A stretch of 64,000 nucleotides of DNA from Cepaea nemoralis (lineage: Eukaryota > Mollusca > Gastropoda > Stylommatophora > Helicidae): contig JACEFZ010024538.1 in assembly GCA_014155875.1 (NCBI GenBank), positions 215,661 to 279,660 on the forward strand. Reading direction: 5' to 3'. Each line of letters opens with the position of its first letter. Position 1 is the stretch's first letter. The notes beneath the pieces were generated by a model. That model was not told where the DNA came from, did not search any database, and saw nothing but the letters and a program-made list of their open reading frames with translations. Position numbers and translations under genes: made by a program. Shown here piece by piece: positions 1 to 9,783 of the stretch.

Positions 1-56
1 ATCGTAGAAAATGAGTCGTTGTAAATTTAGGATTTTAGTAGTGAGGAACAAACCAG

Positions 57-225
57 CCCTGTTGCGGTGTTAATCTTGAATTATTGTACGGGGAACATTC
101 ACAGCAACGTTACGGCTTGCGAAAATATATAACACTTGTCTATCCATAAATTAAGTGGACCAGAATAATTTGATAACCTGAATTACTTCAGTTTTAGTTG
201 TATTTATATTCATATTGTATTTACT
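57..225 (-). pseudogene. Possible RT motif-D fragment, minus strand
   Basis: Read on the minus strand, this stretch gives CSKYNMNINTTKTEV followed by IQV and, a few residues later, LNLWID. In many LINE reverse transcriptases a stretch of the form 'GLxINxxKTEVM' follows the FADD box, so this may be a short RT remnant facing away from the plus-strand RT-thumb pseudogene that starts at about 235. It is too short to assign to a family and chance is possible. The same fragment recurs at each copy (7,797-7,965, 19,130-19,300, 57,140-57,310). Evidence is a motif resemblance recalled from the family. Confidence 0.3.
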
Positions 226-402
226 GCATCTGACCAAGACGGAGAGGAACGCGCTGGCAGGGATACAAGAAGTATTGGTGAACGGTTTTGCGTACCATGT
301 CAAGATCTCACATGAAGAGTATTTCTATATAGAGATATGGGGATATATACAAGGGATACAACGCCGAGACAGAAACCCCAAGAAGGGAATGAACTACGAC
401 AG

Positions 403-434
403 CTCGAGTGCCCGAACAATCTCGGGCCTTCGAG
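403..434 (+). promoter_or_regulatory. Two-tier hairpin inside the solo LTR
   Basis: CTCGA (403-407) pairs with TCGAG (430-434), and GCCCGA (410-415) pairs with TCGGGC (422-427), with GT and CT as a symmetric internal loop and a 6-nt terminal loop. It is present in every copy of the LTR. A role in the transcript (5' end or R region) is plausible but not shown. Confidence 0.5.
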
Positions 435-743
435 AACGAGGGGTCAGTTTGCCTACTGCGTCGTTGACACAGGTGGAACCCGCCAGAAGCGTGCAGGGTC
501 CACTTGCACGAGAAGCTCAAGGGAAGTCATACTCCGTGTCCACCCGACGCCCGTCAACGGGGAGACGAATACTGGACAGCAGACAAGAAGCAGGGTTTAG
601 CTTAAGGGGGACAAGATACAGAAACTAGTTGAATCTAAAGATTATTGATCAATGAGATAGTTTGATAGAGTTATGCTGTGATAGTTATGTGTATAATGAC
701 TTGTTGATGCACTTGTGTAAATACTGTGATATTGTGATTTGAC

Positions 744-772
744 GGCGAAATCCTTATTCGCCAGATAATAAA
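744..772 (+). promoter_or_regulatory. LTR poly(A) hairpin and AATAAA signal
   Basis: GGCGAA (744-749) pairs with TTCGCC (757-762) around a 7-nt loop, and AATAAA follows at 767-772. A hairpin next to the poly(A) signal is a known arrangement in retroelement R regions. It supports reading 298-852 as an LTR transcribed on the plus strand. Confidence 0.5.
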
Positions 773-1430
773 TTAGATTATCATGACACAGTATAGAGGT
801 TTGTTGCCTGTCTGAACCCGAGTCCTGTTCCTAGATTTGTAAGACCATGACAACCATCGATCAAAGCAAGCTGATAGGCAAATTCAAGATCTGGTGCCTC
901 CAATTCATGTTTGTTCCGAAACTCCTGTGGCCGCAGCTGATATATGATATAGGCAAGACCACAGTGAAGACAATGGGGATGAAAATAAGCAAGTACATAA
1001 GGAAGAGGCTTCAAGAACCACCACACCTCGCGACGATCGCACTATATTGTAAGCAGAGTAAGCTCGTCCTCCCGTTCCTATCCCTGATAGAATAATTCAA
1101 AGTCGGAAAAGCCAGACTCGTGATGATGCTGCGGGAGTCTCCAGATGAAGCAATCAGTACCTCACAGTCCGCCCTGAGAACGGGAAGGAAGTGGAAAGTC
1201 GTCAGCGCGGTCGAAGATATCCATATAGCACTAACGTTGAAGGAATTCATGGGGCACACCCAGAAGGGGGTTCAGGCACCATGGCAGAGCTCCGATGTGG
1301 TCCATGGCCATGACTAAAGAACGCAGAGACATGGCGGTTCATTAGATCCGCGAGGAAGAGGGCGAAAAGAGAGTGCGAATGGCTGCTCAAAAGGTGCAGC
1401 GCGGCGGCGCTTACCAAACCCAACACTCTA

Positions 1431-2044
1431 CATTGTGCCAACGGCTTCGGCGGAAGAGCGCAATTGGGAGGGTACAAGCCGTATCCTGGTGCGAGGAAAT
1501 GCAACCTAAAGACAAGATGTCATGGCAGGGCAGACCAGGCCCTAAGCCTTGGTTGTCATCGGTCTAGGATCGAAGCACCGACAGGCGGACAGTTAGAGCA
1601 TTGCTTTGCTGATCCGGCAGCTTCTGCAGCTTGTCTTGTTCCAGATGTATAGGTGTTACTAATCCTCCTGTAGTGAACTAGGCAGGCCGAGAGAGGGATC
1701 ATGCTGCATGGGCAACACATGGTCTCTATATTTTAGCCCAGGCTTCGTGCTATGGAGAGATATAACTCCATCCATGGTCTTAACCGGTCACAGAATAAAA
1801 GCGATATGTAGCAGTTACGGGTTATAAGTTATTGTCAACTGGCGTAGAATTGGGGCGCCACTGGTTGCCTCTGACGGTTGGAGACAACTACAGGTGTAAC
1901 TGATCAGCTACCGCCCGCCTCAAGCTGGGCAGCCCTCGGCCAATTAGGTGCTGATCCGCCACAGCCTGCCTGCTTCAATTTGTGCTTGGGGCTAGGACAA
2001 AATCTGAATCGCAGGCTGTTAAACCAATGCACCAGGCACTAATA
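1431..2044 (+). other. LINE-2 leader / unassigned region (copy 1)
   Basis: No intact gene is seen. The first part probably continues the decayed RT C-terminus in shifted frames. From about 1,860 the sequence is G+C-richer (around CTACCGCCCGCCTCAAGCTG) and runs directly into the LINE-2 endonuclease, so it is probably the 5' leader of that element. It is conserved in all copies. Confidence 0.4.
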
Positions 2045-3265
2045 ACAATAAAAATAGAAACTTCAAGCTACGGCTTGCAACCTGGAACATAAAAACCAGG
2101 TGCACAGGTTTTTCCAGTGACCTGGCGAATATTGACGATGCGAGAAAACGGTTGTGATTGATGCCGATCTCAGTCGTCTTAACATTGATATTGCTTGCCT
2201 GCAAGAGACTCGCCTCGCTGAAGAAGGGTCACTCAGGAAAAACAATTACACCTTTTTTGGAAGGTTAGAAGGCAGGCAGAAAAAAAGGCAACTTGGTGTC
2301 GGCTTTGCCGTGAAGAATTCGCTACTGGGAGTGACTGAAATTCCAGCTGGAGGTAATGAAAGACTATTATCCCTGCGCTTGGCAAATTCTTGTGGTTTTG
2401 CCACCATTATTACTGCACATTCACCGACACTTGATTCCTCTGATGATGTGAAGGATTCGTTCTATGAGGCGTTAGACACTGTGATCAAGGCAGTTTCAAC
2501 ATCCGACTACATTTATATGCTCGGTGTTTTCAATGCTTGTGTGGCAAGGACTCGAGTTCATGGCCAGTGAGCCTTGACAAATTCAACATCGGTCACATGA
2601 ATGAAAATGGGCACAGTCTGTTAGAGCATTGCACCAGAAATGACCTATTGTTACAAACCCCTTCTTTAAAACAAAAGAGCTGCATAAGATCACATGTAAA
2701 CATCCAATGTCCGGCCATTGGCATCTGCTGGACTTCATCATTACACGGAGACAACATCTGAACCAAACATCATTAACTCGAAGTTACCATAGTGCTGATT
2801 GGATACGGAACATTCTTTGGTTGTTGCAAGGATTAGACTGAGACCAAAGATAATCTACACAGCTAAACACAAATCTAGCCCCAGGATTAATGTTATTAAC
2901 ACCGACGATCCTGATAACTGCTTTGAGTTCCAACAGCAACTTGAAGACGCTTTCACTGATACATCAGAAATTTGTAACAGCAAGTGAAAAGTGGGTACAC
3001 TTAAGAAAACTCTTTATAAGGCAGGCGGTAGGGGTTTACGGCACTGTGAATCATAAGAGGCAGGACTGGTTTGCGGCAAACAGCCAGACACCGCAGCCCT
3101 TACTTCATAACAAGAAGATAGCTCTCTCACAGAAACAAGGAAAGACCAACGCGTAAACACTCTGAGTGAGCTAAAGCAAGCTAGGAAGGCTCCAGGCAGT
3201 GTGCAAATGACTAGTGGATCATGTTATGTGAGTCCATCAAGATGCAAGTGATAATGGAAACACCA
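2045..3265 (+). pseudogene. LINE-2 AP-endonuclease and linker, inactivated (copy 1)
   Basis: Fragments in shifting frames give the hallmarks of the apurinic/apyrimidinic endonuclease domain of RTE-like LINEs, in order: ATWNIK (about 2,078), DIACLQETRLAEEG (2,189-2,230), GVGFAVKNSLL (2,299), DDVKDSFYEALDTV (2,443), the GxFNA box at about 2,524, HWHLLDFIITRR read across a frame change (about 2,718) and DTEHSLVVARIRLRPK (2,802). The GDFNAR catalytic box reads GVFNAC, so the catalytic aspartate is lost in every copy. After the endonuclease comes the linker with QDWFAANS (about 3,064). The reading frame changes near 2,565, 2,760 and 2,980. At about 3,270 this copy switches abruptly to unrelated ORF1 sequence. 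Such enzymes nick target DNA to start target-primed reverse transcription; this one cannot. Confidence 0.8.
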
Positions 3266-3269
3266 GAAG

Positions 3270-3960
3270 CCATGAATCGACGAGAAGACATGAGTCGTAA
3301 ACATCGACTTACAGACGATCAGATGGGTTATCAAGCTTATCCAAGTGGAACTGACAGATGACCAGGTACAGAAGCAGCTATAACAGGAATATCTGCACAT
3401 CCGAATCTTGCAGGTCTCCTGAGCTACTCTAAGATTCATGCAACCTTAGCTATGGTGATAACAGTGTGCAGCGAGATGCCAATTAAAGTGTTGATGAACA
3501 AGAAAGCTCAACACCCGAACGATTCATACCGAGAACAACACAATGCTCAAGATGTCAGAGGGCCGGCCACAGCAGAACAACATACCGCATCAAGAAAGAG
3601 ATCTGCCGATACTGCGCCAAACACCACGCATTCAAAGAATGTCCGATGGACAAACAGCACAAGGACTCCCCGAAAGCCCACAACAAAAGAAAGTGTGCCG
3701 AATGCTTTGGCAACCATAGAGCAAGATACCTTGGCTGCCCATAGCTCCAAAGTTACAAAAACGCTCTAAAGACCGCCATAATCACACACATCCCTTTAAG
3801 GAAGCCCGGCACAGGTGCGAGGCAGCCACAGGAATCTCTCAAGCCGAAAAATTTCAGCTGCAAGGCCAAATTGAGGAACTAAAGCAGCAAGTCAAGTTAC
3901 TCCCGACACCAACATCATTAAAAAAATTCCCGGATCGGCAGCTGAAAAAAGGAAAGCCAG
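3270..3960 (+). pseudogene. Jockey/I-clade LINE ORF1 (Gag-like, zinc knuckles), broken (copy 1)
   Basis: In alternating frames the sequence shows ELTDDQVQKQL (about 3,345), then PIKVLMNKK (3,479), TTQCSRCQRAGHS, ICRYCAKHHAFKECP (about 3,602) and KCAECFGNHRARYLGCP (about 3,690). The order of a pre-C2HC region followed by three CX2C-type zinc knuckles is typical of ORF1p of Jockey/I-type LINEs, which binds the element's RNA. A K/Q-rich segment (QIEELKQQVK, about 3,870) follows the knuckles. Frames change between the first and second knuckle in both copies, and this copy has extra indels (for example near 3,515). It is fused to LINE-2 linker sequence at about 3,265, so it is a chimera and not a working ORF1-ORF2 pair. 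Only copies 1 and 2 carry it within the window. Confidence 0.7.
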
Positions 3961-4765
3961 CAAATAAACCAATAATGTGTCCTTATAAGGACGACATCAT
4001 ATAAAATCTGACGGACCAGGAGATTTCACTGACTAAAGAAACCGCCTGAGGAGACGAACACAAGGAGAACCCACGGCCAATCACCCTGCTGACTCACAAG
4101 CATAAACGCTTCAATATCGAAAAGCCAGCTACACTGGCACAGAAAACGAGACACGCTTAATCTGCACATGAACCACCTCATCTATACCAACGCCACTAAG
4201 GCTCGTTGAACGAAGTGGAAAGTTTTTCAGAATTGACCTGGATCTGCACCGTCACCTAATAGGTTTTCTATAGTTAGTCTATTTTAGAACAATGTAATAT
4301 TCAAAGAAATAGGTTTTTCTTAAAAAAATCCTCAAAACCTTGAACATGAAAGCTTTTAGCCGTATCGTTTCATTCAACAGCGAAAGAAATAAGCAAACGC
4401 ACGAATACCTTTATTTGTAATGTTTTACAAATTAGATACCGGCGGATGAAGGACTACACAAGCAACAAAATAACACAGAAAAGCAGCAACCTATGTCTTT
4501 ACCGTCTGTTGACGATTATAATGGTCCCCTGGCCTCCTGCAACCACACTGCTTTGTAGTGTGCATTTGCCTGTAAATCTGTGAGAAAGTGTTTTAAAGTC
4601 AGCATACCTGTCTACCCGCCCTGGCTGCTGATCGTCTACAAGTGTTATGATAAACAACTCAGACGTGGCGAAATAAAATCTGTGTCAACAGATATTCGAT
4701 TGCAGTTAACGTAATCACAGCAATAACTTTAAACCGTGCATTACATTAACATCATCATAATTATG
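3961..4765. other. No gene seen
   Basis: This is stop-dense sequence following the ORF1 remnant, matching 11,690-12,525. It contains more single-base deletions than copy 2. Nothing recognisable was found apart from a short continuation of the ORF1 tail. Confidence 0.5.

Positions 4766-4826
<61 letters not shown>
4766..4826. repeat. (ATC)n microsatellite, about 20 units
   Basis: Pure ATC repeat. The same locus is 85 bp in copy 2 (12,526-12,610) and 75 bp, interrupted, in the right arm (63,438-63,512). Confidence 0.95.
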
Positions 4827-5280
4827 GAGATCGTGGGGAGGAGAGCTGACGTTCCAGTCCCCATGGGCGGCACTAGATAGTGTCATTCTGTTTGATTGCC
4901 AGATTCATATAAACTACCCAATAGGACGAAGCCCGGCCGTAGGCCAAGGGACACATGGGTTAAGAATGTACAGGGACAGACCGGACGAATGAGTTAATTA
5001 GAAGACCGTTAGCAACAATGGACGGACTAACCTCGAGGACTGACCCAGAGGTGAAAGGACAAGACTGAGACGCAGAACTGGTCACGGCAAACCACAACCC
5101 AAGTGAGGTTGCACGTGGTGCTTCACGTACTCAGACGGGACAAAGCTGTAGACAGAGACGGTCGTGTTTGGACAATGCTTGAACAAGTGAAGAAATGACC
5201 AGAATGAATGATAGCCTGAGCTGGGAGTATCGGCTACAAGTTTTTTGTTCGCGCTGACTGCGAACGAGAGTATATAGTTA
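4827..5280. other. Conserved unassigned segment after (ATC)n
   Basis: Conserved in copy 2 (12,611-13,080) and the right arm (62,985-63,437). In copy 2 it supports a 100-codon plus-strand frame with a basic RTKPGRRTRDTWVKN stretch, faintly like the R/P-rich end of LINE RTs, but this copy breaks that frame. No confident assignment. Confidence 0.4.
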
Positions 5281-5511
5281 AGATTTCACGAGTCTGCATG
5301 AATTGTGATTTCACGTTATTATTATGAATAAGCTATACATGTACATCTTGTGTGACTTAAACGATGATACCATGTATAAGCGAAGACTATAAACCATTAT
5401 GATATTCGTAACATACTCAGTCATTGATTCATTGAGACGTGATGTGCAGACCTCAGTAGTAAAAACGAGGTGCTTACAGTGATAATACAATGTATTTGAT
5501 GTTGTTATCTT

Positions 5512-6020
5512 TTTCATCTCGGGCGTCCTCTTGCCATCGTATCACATCTTCTTTGTACAGCGCCAGTGCTGGTAGTTGATGGTGTTGTATTCTAAGGAGA
5601 TTACTGAACCATTTTATCTTCTGCCTTTCAATATAGAAGCACATATGTTAATCCCACTGCCTGTCTGAAAACATCATTTCTTACTCGGTCTCGGGTACTT
5701 AACTAGGCAGCTCTTCTCAAGCATCTCATCTCCCAGGTGCTGATTTTGTGTAAGTGTGATTCTGATAATGTCGATGTTTGAGAATGGTAGTATAAGGCTC
5801 GTGTGAATATGCTATTTATTATTTGTTGTTTTGTGGACATGGGTAGTTTTTGGAAGTTTGAGTGTGGGTGATGGCTATACATAAGTGAACTTAACTTTTT
5901 ACATCTGATTTCGACTTCTTAGTCTAGCTGCCATTTATGTGATCGTAATTCCAGCCATTTAAAGTGCTTTAACTTGTTTCAGATGTCCTATTGTCGGATG
6001 TATGGTAGTTGTTGTACACC
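5512..6020 (-). pseudogene. LINE-3 RT C-terminal remnant (copy 1)
   Basis: The minus strand carries the remnant described in full at 62,250-62,750, where it lies on the plus strand: KAFKWLG, then EMRCLRRAA, TRDRVRNDVFRQAVGL, ASYIERQKIKW and RRCDTMARGRPR. This matches the region downstream of the palm in LINE reverse transcriptases ('EMKxLRRxAGxTRRDRxRNxxIR...KWFGHxxRM...RGRPR'). It belongs to a different element from LINE-1 and LINE-2. Indels split the frame further in this copy. Confidence 0.6.
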
Positions 6021-6424
6021 ATCAAAGAGATAAAGGATACATAAGTTCCTCTTTCAATGTGATCCTGCCGTTATAATTGATTTAGCTGTTACTGGCTCAC
6101 GGTTTGAGGGACACATTTAATTAGAGTTTCGGAGAACCAAGGAATATCTCTAGGAAAATACAATGAAGTTTTTACTGAGTATCCAAAATATCCTTTTGGT
6201 GACTTCGGTGCCTCTCCCTCTGCCAACTAAATAATTATTAATCTAGGGTTGTATTAAAACAATTTTACTACGCAAGAAAAACACTAATAAATGACATGAC
6301 CTCATTTTATGATGTAATACATAAACTTGGTTTTTGAACAGAGAATTCAAAAAATACAATCTCATGCAATACAATAGGACTTATCCATCTATCTATAACT
6401 AACTATCGTTGATGTACCAAATAT
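6021..6424. other. No gene seen
   Basis: AT-rich sequence between the LINE-3 remnant and the (AT)n tract. It includes the motif CTAAATAATTATTAATCTAG at about 6,225, which recurs elsewhere in the window. Confidence 0.4.
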
Positions 6425-6455
6425 AATACATATATAATTATATATAATATAATAC

Positions 6456-6511
<56 letters not shown>

Positions 6512-6513
6512 TA
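6425..6513. repeat. (AT)n tract at the end of unit A copy 1
   Basis: Interrupted AT dinucleotide repeat. Copies 1 and 2 diverge exactly here: copy 1 continues into 6,514-6,956, while copy 2 continues into 14,313 onward. Confidence 0.9.
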
Positions 6514-6956
6514 TTAGATATAATTTCCTCAAAAAATAACCAAGTCGCTCTGGACAAGAAACGTCCAGAGCTTTCTAGAACAAGAGTCACCGAGTCCAGG
6601 GTTCCGTGGACATTGAGATGACCCGCCTGAAGCGGGGTCCACGAGGAACTCGGGCAGAGTTACCGCCCGTCGAATAGCGACACGCGGTAGACCAACAGAG
6701 GGCGATTGGACTCGCGACAGGCAACAAGGGTCTGCCTGAGAGGGACTCTGTAGATCTTCATATTATAGACTAGATAGTGTGCTAGGATGTGACATGATTA
6801 TAAATGTATAATGGTTTAATGTCAATGAACAATGTGATATGATGTTAACTGTATAGCCACAATAAATAGGCTATATTACAGCAAAGTAGTTTGATTGCTT
6901 GTGTTATTAATACCTGTGTGAACCCAACCAGTCACCTAGATAGTAAGACGACAACA
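6514..6956 (+). other. Single-copy LTR-like segment with strong hairpins
   Basis: This segment was found only here in the window. GCTCTGGAC/GTCCAGAGC form a perfect 9-bp stem (6,547-6,571). A larger foldback at 6,590-6,653 pairs CCGA, GTTCC and GTGGAC with GTCCAC, GGAAC and TCGG around an inner CCCGC/GCGGG hairpin. AATAAA lies at about 6,863, and about 90 bp later the segment ends GACGACAACA, where duplicated sequence resumes. The layout resembles an LTR or another structured retroelement end, but no TSD or clear 5' terminus was found. Confidence 0.4.
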
Positions 6957-7740
6957 GAGACAATTAGACATCTATTTGGTTCCCATGTACTCATAGGGAA
7001 AAAAAGAAACTACTTGACTTGTCATGTGCTCATGTTAAAAAAACATCTACTTGACTATTACACATTACACCAATTTGTCTTACCAGTGCTTGCACGTTAC
7101 ACATAGTTTTCTTACCACTGCACTATGTATTCTTAGCCTTCTAAATCGTAAGTTAATCACAAACTTCTAAATCACTGTTGATTGAGTTTAACTACTTAAG
7201 AATTAAAATGTACACTCCAGGTCTAATGCTTACACATTAAATAAGTTGTTTAACTGGGAGAAAAAAGAGACTCACTGTGGTTTGTCCTAGTGCTCAGTTT
7301 ATCCATAAACTATGATAACTGAATATAATATTTAGTTTCTAATAAATTAATCCCTTAAGGACTAATCACGTGGTTTACAACACATTGACATACCACCTCT
7401 CTTGGGAAACAGGCTCACAAACTAAACTAATCTAAAACATTACTGGTTTTACCTTCATTCCTTTTGAGAATGGCTCCAACACCACATGTTAACAACAAGA
7501 TTTCAGGTCCTAGACTTGATTGTGTTTCCAAATACACTGGCTGCTGGTTTTTGTTCCTTATTTTTTTTTCTCTCGACTAAATAATTAATAATCTAGCGTG
7601 TATAGAGATTTTAGAGGCTACAATTTCCAGTAATTACACTAGGCCTTAATCTAGCGACGACAAGTCTGTGGTATAACAATGAGGCTGTGCACCGGTCGTT
7701 GCTGGTGTTTATCCTTGCTTTACCCGTCGAGGTTTTGGGT
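6957..7740. repeat. Repeat segment B, copy upstream of unit A copy 2
   Basis: Starts GACAATTAGACATC and matches 17,909-18,660 and, inverted, 57,400-58,146. It is AT-rich with no credible gene; a 71-codon frame at 6,891-7,106 is not preserved in the other copies. It contains the motif CTAAATAATTAATAATCTAG near 7,578. Confidence 0.8.
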
Positions 7741-7974
7741 TGAATCGTAGAAAATGAGTCGTTGTAAATTTAGGATTTTAGTAGTGAGGAACAAACCAGC
7801 CCTGTTGCGGTGTTAATCTTGAATTATTGTACGGGGAACATTCACAGCAACGTTACGGCTTGCGAAAATATATAACACTTGTCTATCCATAAATTAAGTG
7901 GACCAGAATATTTGATAACCTGAATTACTTCAGTTTTAGTTGTATTTATATTCATATTGTATTTACTGCATCTG

Positions 7975-9170
7975 ACCAAGACGGAGAGGAACGCGCTGGC
8001 AGGGATACAGAAGTATTGGTGAACGGTTTGCGTACCATGTCAAGATCTCACATGAAGAGTATTTCTATATAGAGATATGGGGATATATACAAGGGATACA
8101 ACGCCGAGACAGAAACCCCAAGAAGGGAATGAACTACGACAGCTCGAGTGCCCGAACAATCTCGGGCCTTCGAGAACGAGGGGTCAGTTTGCCTACTGCG
8201 TCGTTGACACAGGTGGAACCCGCCAGAAGCGTGCAGGGTCCACTTGCACGAGAAGCTCAAGGGAAGTCATACTCCGTGTCCACCCGACGCCCGTCAACGG
8301 GGAGACGAATACTGGACAGCAGACAAGAAGCAGGGTTTAGCTTAAGGGGGACAAGATACAGAAACTAGTTGAATCTAAAGATTATTGATCAATGAGATAG
8401 TTTGATAGAGTTATGCTGTGATAGTTATGTGTATAATGACTTGTTGATGCACTTGTGTAAATACTGTGATATTGTGATTTGACGGCGAAATCCTTATTCG
8501 CCAGATAATAAATTAGATTATCATGACACAGTATAGAGGTTTGTTGCCTGTCTGAACCCGAGTCCTGTTCCTAGATTTGTAAGACCATGACAACCATCGA
8601 TCAAAGCAAGCTGATAGGCAAATTCAAGATCTGGTGCCTCCAATTCATGTTTGTTCCGAAACTCCTGTGGCCGCAGCTGATATATGATATAGGCAAGACC
8701 ACAGTGAAGACAATGGGGATGAAAATAAGCAAGTACATAAGGAAGAGGCTTCAAGAACCACCACACCTCGCGACGATCGCACTATATTGTAAGCAGAGTA
8801 AGCTCGTCCTCCCGTTCCTATCCCTGATAGAATAATTCAAAGTCGGAAAAGCCAGACTCGTGATGATGCTGCGGGAGTCTCCAGATGAAGCAATCAGTAC
8901 CTCACAGTCCGCCCTGAGAACGGGAAGGAAGTGGAAAGTCGTCAGCGCGGTCGAAGATATCCATATAGCACTAACGTTGAAGGAATTCATGGGGCACACC
9001 CAGAAGGGGGTTCAGGCACCATGGCAGAGCTCCGATGTGGTCCATGGCCATGACTAAAGAACGCAGAGACATGGCGGTTCATTAGATCCGCGAGGAAGAG
9101 GGCGAAAAGAGAGTGCGAATGGCTGCTCAAAAGGTGCAGCGCGGCGGCGCTTACCAAACCCAACACTCTA
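7975..9170 (+). pseudogene. LINE RT thumb fragment split by a solo LTR (copy 2)
   Basis: Same structure as at 235-1,430, with coding parts at 7,975-8,037 and from 8,593. Here the base run before the insertion is GGTTTG, which keeps NGLR in frame with TIDQSKL once the LTR is removed; copy 1 has one extra T. It has the same in-frame TAA before FKVGK (8,833-8,835) and the same RTGRKW motif at about 8,917. Confidence 0.7.
8038..8592 (+). mobile_element. Solo LTR with ACCA duplication (copy 2)
   Basis: Base-for-base equivalent of 298-852 by eye, with TGTCA/TGACA ends and ACCA on both sides. The shared insertion shows that the LTR arrived before unit A was duplicated. The two-tier hairpin (8,143-8,174) and the poly(A) hairpin with AATAAA (8,484-8,512) are kept. 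Confidence 0.85.
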
Positions 9171-9783
9171 CATTGTGCCAACGGCTTCGGCGGAAGAGCG
9201 CAATTGGGAGGGTACAAGCCGTATCCTGGTGCGAGGAAATGCAACCTAAAGACAAGATGTCATGGCAGGGCAGACCAGGCCCTAAGCCTTGGTTGTCATC
9301 GGTCTAGGATCGAAGCACCGACAGGCGGACAGTTAGAGCATTGCTTTGCTGATCCGGCAGCTTCTGCAGCTTGTCTTGTTCCAGATGTATAGGTGTTACT
9401 AATCCTCTGTAGTGAACTAGGCAGGCCGAGAGAGGGATCATGCTGCATGGGCAACACATGGTCTCTATATTTTAGCCCAGGCTTCGTGCTATGGAGAGAT
9501 ATAACTCCATCCATGGTCTTAACCGGTCACAGAATAAAAGCGATATGTAGCAGTTACGGGTTATAAGTTATTGTCAACTGGCGTAGAATTGGGGCGCCAC
9601 TGGTTGCCTCTGACGGTTGGAGACAACTACAGGTGTAACTGATCAGCTACCGCCCGCCTCAAGCTGGGCAGCCCTCGGCCAATTAGGTGCTGATCCGCCA
9701 CAGCCTGCCTGCTTCAATTTGTGCTTGGGGCTAGGACAAAATCTGAATCGCAGGCTGTTAAACCAATGCACCAGGCACTAATA

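Larger units (their letters stand above)
298..852 (+). mobile_element. Solo LTR with ACCA target-site duplication (copy 1)
   Basis: The element begins TGTCAAGATCTC and ends CCATGACA, so its termini are the 5-bp inverted repeat TGTCA/TGACA. It is flanked by ACCA at 294-297 and 853-856. Taking out the element and one ACCA restores the reading frame of the surrounding RT pseudogene, which shows that the boundaries are correct. It has an LTR-like layout: structured G+C-rich upstream part, hairpin 744-762, AATAAA at 767-772, then about 80 bp to the end. No internal retroelement genes are present, so it is a solo LTR left by LTR-LTR recombination. The short frames inside it are not protein genes. 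Confidence 0.85.
235..1430 (+). pseudogene. LINE reverse transcriptase thumb/C-terminal fragment, split by a solo LTR (copy 1)
   Basis: Coding runs from about 235 to 297, is interrupted by a solo LTR (298-852), and resumes at 853. Across the insertion the frame reads NGLR-TIDQSKLIGKFK, then IWCLQF and PKLLWPQLIYDI, RTGRKW and KRVRMA. I recognise this as the C-terminal thumb region of a LINE RT family widespread in aquatic animals, whose consensus carries 'LWCxQ..LxPRLxWPL', 'EEFKVxKxRxxMxLRxS' and 'RTGRKW'. An in-frame TAA at 1,093-1,095 sits where the family has an acidic residue before FKV, and the same frame then runs to 1,317. Downstream similarity continues only in shifted frames. The catalytic palm is absent. 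All copies share the stop, so the gene was dead before duplication. Confidence 0.7.
1..6510 (+). repeat. Duplicated unit A, copy 1 (direct repeat)
   Basis: This stretch repeats at 7,741-14,312 in the same orientation. By eye, about 303-1,667 matches 8,043-9,407 without a difference. Single-base deletions become frequent in this copy from about 3,950 to 4,500. It holds, in order, an RT-thumb pseudogene with a solo LTR, a LINE endonuclease, a Jockey/I-like ORF1, an (ATC)n tract, a minus-strand LINE RT tail and an (AT)n tract. The similarity stops inside the (AT)n tract. Confidence 0.9.

Noticed and set aside
215..628. 137-codon open frame at the left edge
   Set aside because: It runs from the RT pseudogene into the solo LTR and is shorter in the copies with one fewer T, so it is not a gene.
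6514..6956. Hammerhead or HDV-like ribozyme in the hairpin-rich segment
   Set aside because: The conserved hammerhead core (CUGAUGA...GAAA) and a convincing HDV double pseudoknot could not be found by eye.
7720..7760. GGGTTGAATCG resembling a tRNA B box (possible SINE)
   Set aside because: No convincing A box at the right distance and no cloverleaf could be drawn.
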